Positions 55,370-64,000 of a DNA stretch of 64,000 nt are shown here, in pieces. Positions within the stretch are counted from its first letter, which is position 1. Each line of letters opens with the position of its first letter. The stretch spans positions 23,853,896 through 23,917,895 of the forward strand of contig JBCNJP010000003.1 of assembly GCA_039602395.1 (NCBI GenBank), written 5' to 3'. Position numbers and translations under genes: made by a program. The notes under the pieces are model-generated. The model was not told where the DNA came from. It worked only from the letters and a program-made list of their open reading frames with translations, and did not search any database. Origin of the DNA: Deinandra increscens subsp. villosa (lineage: Eukaryota > Streptophyta > Magnoliopsida > Asterales > Asteraceae).

Positions 55370-55908
55370 AATGGCGTCACCAAAAGCACCCCGCCCGATT
55401 TCTCCATCATCTCATACTCGAAGGAGGAGGAAGCAGGTAATTACCATAAACGTCCGGCTATGGGTGATGTACTGGTGTCCGATGAACTGATGAGCCGGTG
55501 ATCTCCGATGAATTAACTAACCGACGATGTGTACGAGCGATGAATCCATGATTTAGTGTAAAAGATTTAGGGTAAAATCTACAAGGGTTGATTTACTTTT
55601 GGAAATTGGAGTTATAGAGCAATAGCGGAGATGAGGCAGAAGAGGAGAGGAAGATTAGGGTTTGAAGTGATGAAACGGGAATCGATTTTTGTAGGACTGC
55701 GAGAAGGAGTGATATGACGTGCAATTTTAACAATTATACTCCGTTTTTTTTCTTTCTTATAACATTTATTTTATGACACACAAAGATACGGGTCATCTAC
55801 TCTTCATATTTTAGAAATTATGACAGTTTATGACACGCACATTTACGTGTCATAAAACTAGCGTGTTTCATAATTCACGATTCATTAAAAAACATTTTTC
55901 TAGTAGTG
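55370..55908. mobile_element. CACTA-like element end with possible exon fragment
   Basis: On the minus strand the right edge reads CACTACTAGAAAAATG (from 55908), the usual CACTA terminus. TATGACAC-type subterminal repeats lie inside, including the arms TTATGACACG/CGTGTCATAA (55828-55855). No second end was found. With the solo LTR removed, 44102-44160 joins 55375 onward as ATGGCGTCACCAAAAGCACC, about 22 codons long, followed by a donor-like CAG/GTAATT. The minus strand is open there too, so coding is uncertain. Confidence 0.4.
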
Positions 55909-55989
55909 AAACTCGCACTAGACACCTGCAATCTCAAACACGCCCCTAATCAACAACAAATAGCTAGGCGTTAATTGCCCCAAACATCA

Positions 55990-56760
55990 CACATTAAGAT
56001 ATTATAAACCTCCTCCACCCATCCTAGTCCATTTCTTGCCTTCTCCCTTTTCCACCAATTGTTTCACGTTAACCTCTTTTAACCTGCTTGCCCCTAACCA
56101 CCTTCTCATTCCTTGCATGCCAAATACACCACACTTCACTGCTATCAACACGACCGCATTTACTATCTTCTTCACCCTAGGGTTAGCAATATAGGTATTG
56201 TAGCTTGAAAGAGATCTTTGACCGCGAAAGCATAATTTGGGGGGATTTGGCACCAACAACTGATTTGATGCCACACACTTATAGCAACAATGTAGCTAAC
56301 TAGCTATGAGTGGTTGTTCCTGCGATTCAATGGTTTCATCACATAACGAACATAATAATGAGTGATCGATGATATTCCTTTTTGTAAATCAAGTTTTGTT
56401 GGGAGCATTTTCAAACTTGAACGCCAACCGTGATTTTTAACCTTGAGCGGAACCACCTTTTCCACCGGGGCCCTCACAAGTCTTCTAACCGATTTAACAG
56501 AAAATAATTTCGAAACGTCCATCTACCACACCCATTTATCCGACCCATTAGTCAATTTTACACCATTCATGAGATTCTCACATTGCTCCATTTCTGCTAG
56601 TTCCATCTCTCGGAAAGATTCCCTGCACAACTCCAATTCATTGTCACATTTGAGTTACTTATCACTAACCATGGCTCTTCTGTTGTTTTCTAGAGAGAAG
56701 AGTGTGGGGAATCTGTCCATTAGAGGTTGTTCTTCGAACCAAGTATCAATCCACAAATGA
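55990..56760 (-). pseudogene. Second LINE fragment, RT zinc-binding C-terminus
   Basis: Minus-strand reading in shifting frames gives VSKLFSVKSVRRLV, LPTKLDLQKRNI, CSLCDETIESQEQP, SVWHQISCWCQIPP and WVEEVYNI, the zf-RVT end of plant L1 elements. Several stops and frameshifts. A different copy from the one at 30.9-44.1 kb and in the opposite orientation. Confidence 0.6.
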
Positions 56761-58730
56761 GTATCCAACCCTGAATTTATGTTGTTGCGACCTTAGAGCT
56801 TAGAAGAAAAATAAAATCTAAATACAACTTAACAGAATAAAATATTAGTTATACATTTAACTTTTTTTAACGGCATCACTCGACTAAACAGGGAAAATGA
56901 TTGGTGATGGTTTTCAATTTAAGGTCGACCATTCCTTTTTTACCTCATTTCATAATCCACACATACCATAGCTTAGGAATTTGCCTCACTTTCGCACTTT
57001 TTATCTCTCCTCTATTAATTCTCTCCATATGTTTCCACAATTTCACAAATCAAAAATTACCACTACACATATGCACTTCTGTGACCGAGGTTTGAAGCAC
57101 TGAATATTCGTCATCGAATCGTGTTTGAATTCAATCTTTCACAAACGAAAAGGTACAAATTTGTTATGCATGTTATTTTTAAAGCTAGCTTTCAAGCTAG
57201 AGTTAAGGGATCATGTGTATTTTCCGTTTAAGAAAATTTATTTTATAAATTAGAAATCTATAATTGTATTTAATTATTTAGACAATTTTAATTGATGAAA
57301 CTATAACTACAGGGATTTGTAAATTCATACATTGAAATTTTTGGTTGATTAACTAGAATCGATTAACCGTAGTCAAGTTACTTGTAACGTATTGTCCTAA
57401 ACACATAATTTAATGGTAAAGTAATGACTACTTAATTAAAGATTATAAGTGTGTTGATTTAACTGTTCCAAGGAAAAAAAACTTAGTAACATACTTTCCG
57501 TTTCGAAATGTTATATCCATTTATCAGAATAGAACTCGTATATTATACGAGCTAAATTATAAAAAAAAGAAATTAAAAGTCCCTTATATATATATTTTTT
57601 CATACTACTTAAATAATTACATAAAAATTTCTTTATGATTTTATTTATTGTTAAATAAATGGTACATGATACATAGATGGAGTAAAAATCAAATCGCTCA
57701 AATTTTGAGTTCTAAAATTCAAAAGCATTGTGCTAATAATTAGATGATTTCGTGGGAGGGGATTTGACTTGGAAAATTTCGTATGAGGAATTTAATAGTA
57801 ACAAGTGTCTAATTTATACATTCCGGTTAATCGACCCAACTCGATCTGATACTCGATCTGATCCGTATTCGTACCATGAAATCCATGTCCACAAACATGT
57901 ACATGCCCAACCACATGAGAATTGTTGCACGTACTGGAAGTTAATGCATGAACCATGTTCATGTTAATAACTTTCCATTATTTCTTATTGTTGTAGAATG
58001 TCTTTTCTTGAGTATTTAAGGAGCATTTGATTGAATAAAACATATAAAGAAGAAAATTGCTTCAAAGTGTTTGAGTTATCAAATGACTCTATTTAATTTT
58101 GGCTTTATATTTTGTTTATGTATTTGGGAGTTTGTAGATTTTCTCCGTAAACCTATCACTAATTTTGTAATTATTTATTACGTAGTAGATTTTGTTTTCA
58201 CAAAAAATGCAGCTCTTTGAAAATTTAGGAAAATCATACACATCCGCTCTCTGTAAATTTAGGAAAATCAGATGTAAACATCTAATTATCTAGTTATCCA
58301 CTTGTAATTGACTAGGTTTTTTTTTGACGGTAAATTTTGATCACTGACGGGCCACTGGAACCACCCGATCATCTTCATTTCCCTTCGGGAGGAGACTCAC
58401 TATAAGTGAGAAAAGCTCCTGGCCCAACCTCAAACCCTAATTTTTTTTATCACATGTGGACTTAAACCAAAGATCTTCCATTTTTAATATATCATAATGT
58501 CATTTGTATTGTAACTTATAGAATTGTATGAGATTCTGTTTGGACATCAGATTATAGTGATCGACATATCGTAATTGAAATTATCTTGAATCAGATACCT
58601 GAGCAGACTTCAGTGGGTTGATTCCACTGGCCCGTTATAAATTGCGTAACATTCTTTTAATAACTATGTGACTAGTTCACGGTGTATTTTTTAATTTTAT
58701 TTTGGTCATAAGTTATGATAGAAATATGGA
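56761..58730. other. Intergenic DNA upstream of the DUF1218 gene
   Basis: AT-rich, no gene. Between about 58317 and 58449, bounded by T runs, is a segment starting GACGGTAAATTTTGATCAC that resembles the dispersed repeat at 16.0-16.2 kb. The gene's promoter should lie in the last few hundred bases. Confidence 0.4.
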
Positions 58731-58805
58731 TTGATTCAATCTTTCTTTACATCCACAGGCTTTATAATAGAAAGTATATATAGTTTTCATACGCAACTCA
58801 CAATT

Positions 58806-59935
58806 ATGGGGAGCAAAATGTTAGGGTACTGCGGAATTGCAGCCATTCTAGGAACAATAGCTGCAGCCATTGGTTTTGCTGGGGAGGCCACTCGGGTTAA
58901 GGTAACAATAAACCATCTACATGTTTATTTAGTTAGAGCAAAGAACTGTTCTTTGGACTACGTTAAAAAAATATTGAATTCTTACGATATAGAATACAAA
59001 ATAGAAAGATAAAAATAATGTTTTAAGTCATGGGTAATGCTTCTGGTGGTGGTGGGGGATGAGGCATCCAACGGTGATGTATGGGAACATTGTCTTCTCA
59101 ATGTGGCTCCCATGATTTTGCGCAAGGTGTGCCGGACCACCGTATGTGAGCTTCTTTTTTGCATTCTCTCTATCTCTCTTATTAATTAGTTAGTATTAAA
59201 AAGTTGAAACCGGTGAGTAGTTACTTCAATATAAGCGAAAGATGATGATGTAACATTGAGATGAGGTAATAAAAAGTGAAACATTAAAAGTATAAGGGAG
59301 TACCGCTACACGTACTCTTATATATATATATATATATACCTTTATAGTGATTTGCATGTTTTGGATACAAATGCAGGCTTCTGAAGTTTATATGGTGTTT
59401 GATACATGTGTTTATCCAAGTAGTCCTGCTCCTGCACTTGGAATCATATCAGCTGTGTTAACGATGATTACACGAATTTACATAAGTGCTTTCTTTGGCG
59501 AAGCTGGTTGTTGTCGAGTCGGCCGTAATGCAACTCCAATAGCCAAATTCCTATTTGTATTCTCATGGTAAATGACATTGATCTTAAAAACCTACATGGG
59601 TTATAGGAAAATTTACTAACGGAATACTTGGAACATCTCTATCCAGGGTAGCATCAATTATGGCAATGGTTTTATTGTTGGCCGCAGCAGGACTAAATGT
59701 TAGACAAGGTGGAGAGGTTGATACATATGGTTATGTTACATGTTATGTGGTGAAACCCGGAATCTTTGCAGGTGGAGCTATTTTAGCTCTTTTAAGTTCA
59801 ATTTTTGGTATCGCTGCTTATATATCTTCGCCAACACAAACTACCATGAACCCTTCAATTGCACTCTCAATGGGCGACCTAGAGAAAAATCCAGTGTCTT
59901 TCCCTCCTCAACAATACCCCTCACAAAAATATTAA
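58806..59935 (+). CDS. DUF1218 family membrane protein, three exons, 191 aa
   Basis: Exons 58806-58901, 59377-59567 and 59647-59935 join in frame. Introns (475 and 79 bp) begin GT and end AG (AAG/GTAACA...TGCAG; CATG/GTAAAT...TCCAG), and a Trp codon is split across the second. The protein starts MGSKMLGYCGIAAILG and has about four hydrophobic segments: residues ~8-27, ~48-70, ~85-112 and ~131-153. Between the first two is FDTCVYPSSPAPALG, and GCC lies in a loop. CYVVKPGIFAGGAILAL is the signature of the family, and a Pro/Gln tail follows. DUF1218 proteins are plant-specific four-span membrane proteins. Arabidopsis members affect secondary-wall lignin or vein patterning, but which subgroup this is cannot be told. 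ATG at 58806 was chosen as the first in frame after TATA-like GTATATATAG (58774). An in-frame ATG at 58818 is the alternative. No lesions. Poly(A)-like AATAAA at 59940. Confidence 0.85.
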
Positions 59936-60569
59936 GAAAAATAAATTGGGTTGTGATGCGAGGTAACATCAAGTATAAAGTATGAAAGATCATTTACACT
60001 AGTATTTGTTCGCGTTTAAATGGTTTGCTACATATATAAGCAAGAAGATTACATCTAAAGATCTTGAATCGGAGAAGAAAAGTTGGTAATAGGTTACGTA
60101 TTCCTTTGGTGACTTGTACTTTTAATGGGTATGTTGTAGAATTCCAGCTTCTTCATTGTAATTGGTAAGGATGTATATTTATGTTTCTAAAAGGATTTGA
60201 AGTTGTAATTTTAATTTCATTACCAAACTCTACTTTTATTCCCCTACTAAAAAGGCGCCAAAATAAAGTAACAAAATGTGGTTTTGTTAACAATCGAGCT
60301 TGATGTGTTGCAAAAAACAAAATATGAAATAAAGAAAACAACTTAAGCTAACATCATTCGTACGCTCCTTGCTTAGGCCTCCCTTCCCCATGCGTTTTGG
60401 CACCATGCCCTCGTCATTGCCACTTACATACTTAATATCCTTCCTGCCAAAACCCGTCACTACACACCTCTCACAACTCTTCTTTACCATGTGACATTTG
60501 ATGAGTCTCTTTTTTCCTACCAAAACAGTATCCTGACTCCCCCTCCTTCCTCCTATCGGTTTTTAACAG
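59936..60569. other. 3' flank of the DUF1218 gene and intergenic DNA
   Basis: Contains the putative 3' UTR. The C/T-rich stretch at 60360-60560 gives a false minus-strand frame. Confidence 0.4.
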
Positions 60570-60943
60570 ATGAACCCAGTCTGCTCCTTATGGTCGGAGT
60601 TTACATCCGCCGACCCAACTCCTCCCACCGTTCCTGACGCCAACCCAACCTCTCCTCTCGTTCCCGTCCCTTCTCCGCCACCTTCTACCGGCTCAGCCAC
60701 CTCCCTTGGTCCATCGCCGACACCATCCGGCTTCGCTACCCCCTGGCCACCCCTCCTACTTCCAACAATCCCCAGCTAACCCGTACCATACATACCCGCT
60801 CTATGTCAGGGATTCATAAACTGAAGTAGCCCATTAAACTTCGTGCAGCCTCTATTGTTCCTATACCCAAAACCCCGAAAGCCGCCTTGTCCGGTCCCGA
60901 GTGGCATGCTGTCATGGATGACGAGTTTAATGCGCTTCTTAAT
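60570..60943 (+). pseudogene. Copia pol fragment (integrase tail to start of RT)
   Basis: A Pro/Ser/Thr-rich linker (60570-60779) leads to TRSMSGIHKLK, a stop, then PIKLRAASIVPIPKTPKAAL and SGPEWHAVMDDEFNALLN, the segment that precedes RT in copia pol. It ends where TGTAACATCC begins. RT does not resume downstream. Confidence 0.65.
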
Positions 60944-61957
60944 GTAACATCCTAAACCTCGTTTTAATTTTAAATGAATTATGTAAAGAATCGTGGGGTT
61001 ATTGGGGGAAGTATGTTTTAAGTGGCGACCAATATAAATAAATTGACGTTTTTATTATTTACTGGATTATATGCAACTAATAAACTAGTCATGGAAGACA
61101 AGGGTGTTTAGTGAAAAATGAAAGTTAGTGGTTAAATTTAGCTAAAGGGCTAAAATGAAAGGGGGGGGGGTATGGAAATAGTTGATTAAAAGAGAGAAAT
61201 CTAGCATTCTCCTTACAGAGATATCGCAGACTACGGGAAGTAGAAGAGAAGAAGCTAGGGGTTGGAACATTCAATAAATCAAAGCCAAGATGGGTGGATT
61301 CATGATGAAAATTTTAAATTAGCAAGCTAACACCTCTTCTATGCGAAATTTCCTCTCAAATCTTTGCTTAAGTTGTCAAGTAAGTCTTCCTCTTGGTGAT
61401 GGTCAAGTAGGATTTCATCTCATTGGTTAAATTAATGCAAGATACTAGTTGTATATGCAATACAAGTATGAATGAAACATAGATTTTCCTTGCATGAAGT
61501 AATCTTTGTATAAGTTAGTGGAGCTTGTAGGTGGTTAAAAACCCCCATGAGTAGAAAATCGAACCATATGGGTATGGGAGGTTGGGTTTAGTAACTGGAC
61601 CCTATGTATGTTTATAAAAGTGGTAAATTGTTAGATTAACATAAAGTTGTGATTAAAAATGCAAGATAGCAATGGTAGGATGGTTTAGTATGTTAAACAT
61701 GAATGCGAATGATTAAGTGATTTTTAAGCATACCAAGTGTTTTGTGGAAATGCCTAAGTGAGTTGTTGAGTTAGAAGGTAGGTGGTTCTGATTATATTGT
61801 TAAGTGGGGTAATACTTGAGTATTTTGGTTGGTTATATTATTATTTTAATCTAAATGATCAAGTACATTATAGGTGAAAAATAAGGGAACTCAAGCCATC
61901 GAGGAATGCCAAATTTGAAGACTTGAGGTAACATCGTAGTTGTACTAATTTGTTACA
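60944..61957 (+). repeat. Probable gypsy-type LTR
   Basis: TGTAACATCC at the left and TTGTTACA at the right give a 7-bp inverted end (TGTAACA/TGTTACA). TATA-like AATATAAATAAA near 61030. No target duplication (CTTAA against AAGTA), so the right boundary is uncertain. Contains a run of 10 G at 61161. Confidence 0.35.
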
Positions 61958-62032
61958 AAGTATGCCATGCATTCATGGATTATAATTCAAGTATGATCAA
62001 TGATCTAAGTGGGATTAGTGGTAGCTGTCGAT

Positions 62033-62266
62033 TGTTATTTGTAATTTGTAATCAAATAACTCAGAGAATATATGAACTGATATATTGAATTCCCTTAACT
62101 TAATTGATATATTGAACTCTTTTAACTTTTACAATACATATACAAACACATATATAGTAAAGCAGACTGCTTCTGTTACAACTACTCAACCATAAACTAA
62201 ATGCCCAACCACTTGTCTACAAGTGGTACTCTTCTAGAATCCTGATAAATGCAGATGTACTTTCAT
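62033..62266 (-). repeat. Probable 3' LTR of the minus-strand copia at the right edge
   Basis: On the minus strand TTGAGGGGGAGTA (polypurine tract, 62268-62280) precedes TGAAAGTACATC. The other end (TGTTATTTG, 62033) is a guess. Confidence 0.45.
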
Positions 62267-64000
62267 ACTCCCCCTCAAGTTGGATCATATATATCGATCA
62301 TGCCCAGCTTGTTACAGATATAAGTGATTCTAGATCCATGTAAGGCTTTCGTGAATACATCAGCTAGCTGCTCCCCGCTTCGAACATGAGGAGTTGCAAT
62401 TCTTCCATCTCTACGCTTTTCTCGAGTGAAATGGCAATCAACTTCGATGTGTTTCATTCTATCATGAAATATCGGATTGTTCGCGATATGAATAGCTGCC
62501 TCATTATCGCACCACAGATTCATGGGTTTAGTTTGTTTAAACCCAATTTCACCAAGAAGATTCCGAAGCCAGACCAGCTCACACGTGGTTTGTGCCATAG
62601 CCTAGTACTCTGATTCTGCACTTAAACGGGAGACCACACTTTGCTTCTTGCTCTTCCATGATACCAGATTTCAACCTACGAAGATACAATACCCGGTAGT
62701 GGATCGTCTACTTGTAGGGTCCCCATTATAATCAGTATCTGTGAATCCCTGTACCGTGTGATGACCATTTTTCTGGTATAAGATCCCCCCGACCCGGAGC
62801 TCCCTTTAGATATTTAAGAATATGATGGATGGCTTCCCAATGTGAGGTTCTTGGAGATGACATAAACTGACTTACCACACTTACTAGAAATGCGATATCT
62901 GGCCGAGTGATGGTCAAGTAATTCAACTTACCAACGATTCTTTTGTATTGCTCTGGTTCTTCAAGAATATCAACTTCATGTGCTCCGAACTTCACATTTG
63001 GTATCATGGGTGCATCACAGTTCTTTGCCTCAGTCATTTCAGAATCTCTAAAAACATCTAAACAATACTTTTGTTGTGATTGATAGATACCTTTTCTATT
63101 TCATGATACCTCAATTCCCAGAAAGTATTTTAGTGTGCCGATGTCCTTGGTCTGAAGTTTACTTCCTAGAAATGATTTTAGCCTTTGGATTCCATCTCTA
63201 TCGCTTCCAGGTATTACTATGTCGTCTACATATACGACAAGTAAAATGCAGCCAGCAGAAGATGATGCAAAGAATACCAAGTGATCATAAGAACTTCTTT
63301 CTTAATCTAAACTATGTTACAACCATATTGAATTTCCCAAACCAAGCACGAGGAGATTGCTTGAGACCATACAAGGACTGCTTAAGTCTACATACCTTCC
63401 CAGACTCCCCCAGAGCAACAAACCCAGACGGTTGCTTAATGTAGACTTCTTCCTGGAGATCACCATGGAGAAATGCATTCTTGATATTGAGCTGATACAG
63501 ACCCTAGTTATATGTGGTTGATAATAAGACAAATAGGCGTATGGATGTCCTTTTAGCCACAGGCGAGAATGTTTCTGAGCAATCCATGCCATAAACCTGA
63601 GCATAACCTTTGGCCACTAAACGAGCTTTTGACCGAGCTAGTGAACCATCTGGATTAACCTTTACTGTGAATACCCACTTACATCTGATTGCCTTCTTCT
63701 TTGTAGGTAAGTTTACGAGATCCCAGGTGTTATTTTGATCAAGTGCTTCCATTTCTTCAATCATGGCTTTACGCCATCCGGTGTGTGCATGGGCCTCCCC
63801 TACAGTCTTTGGGATGACAGTGGAGTCCAGGGTGGCAACAAATGAACGGGAGGCTATAGTTAATTTGTTATAAGAAACAAAAGAAGCAATAGGATAGGTA
63901 CACACGCGTTTACCCTTTCTCGGAGCAATTGGGAGATCAGAATCAGAAAGATCATTATTAGAAGGAGTATCCAGTTGATCTATCGACGTGAGTGTTGGTC
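62267..64000 (-). pseudogene. Copia pol: RT and RNase H, degenerate, continues past the window
   Basis: From the right: RT (NNTWDLVNLPTKKKAIRCKW, KARLVAKGYAQVYGMD) in a frame ending near 63504, then frame changes, YVDDIVIPG near 63215, the connection (NYLTITRPDIAFLVSVVSQF, WEAIHHILKYLKG) and RNase H (WLRNLLGEIGFKQ, LWCDNEAAIHIANNP, HIEVDCHFTREK, LADVFTKALHG), with the stop at 62275. At least four frame changes or stops. Gag and integrase would lie to the right of the window. Confidence 0.8.

Noticed and set aside
57752..57967. 71-codon ORF with His/Pro-rich end
   Set aside because: No start context, splice continuation or family resemblance; AT-rich intergenic DNA.
60287..60523. Minus-strand 78-codon ORF
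   Set aside because: Pyrimidine-rich 3' flank of the DUF1218 gene; no motif.

Overview
The window is plant nuclear DNA made almost entirely of nested transposable elements, with one intact-looking host gene near the right end. The evidence is: Ty1/copia and Ty3/gypsy elements with initiator-tRNA-Met primer sites and polypurine tracts, L1-type LINEs, hAT and (TA)n-flanked MITEs, and a three-exon DUF1218 gene with plant-type splice sites. The Sirevirus-like envelope-position ORF and the long gypsy LTRs remind me of Asteraceae genomes, but that family assignment is from recall and is tentative.

Layout. 1-3787: 3' part of a gag-only, Sirevirus-like copia element (gag, 1.7 kb non-coding, LTR), inserted in the integrase of an older copia element. 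3788-7664: the older element's RT-RNase H and a decayed envelope-position ORF. 7665-11070: 5'-truncated Tekay-like gypsy piece with its 2.57 kb LTR. 11071-18867: mostly unclassified repeats, including a 251 bp LTR with a primer site (14.6 kb) and an array of a TTGCATATATGCAA palindrome (16.3-17.6 kb). 18868-25148: minus-strand copia with gag-protease, integrase and RT-RNase H, three in-frame stops, and two unequal LTRs. 25.1-30.2 kb: gypsy LTR debris, a nest of (TA)n-flanked MITEs, a 120 bp hAT MITE and a higher-order minisatellite. 30181-30631: solo copia LTR. 30.9-44.1 kb: a LINE split by an 11 kb LTR element with no coding capacity (LARD-like, 32372-43432). 44161-55369: a 4.5 kb solo gypsy LTR with 5-bp target duplication AATGG, itself carrying a very young gag-only copia (47976-54594). 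55.4-56.8 kb: a CACTA-like end and a second LINE fragment. 58806-59935: the DUF1218 gene. 60.6-64.0 kb: copia fragments and a gypsy-like LTR.

Most notable. (1) A structured motif lies between gag and the 3' LTR of both gag-only copia families. It is present three times in one (2233-2474) and once in the other (49895-49941, minus). The core sequence is conserved, but each copy has a different, perfectly complementary closing stem. (2) The young copia at 47976-54594 is flanked by an identical 72-bp direct repeat instead of 5 bp. It has lost its terminal LTR base at one end, where 3 bp of microhomology is seen, which suggests integrase-independent insertion. (3) Three gypsy LTR families share a splice-donor-like GGTGAGTT(T)C that is complementary to a GAACTCACC just upstream of an acceptor-like site.
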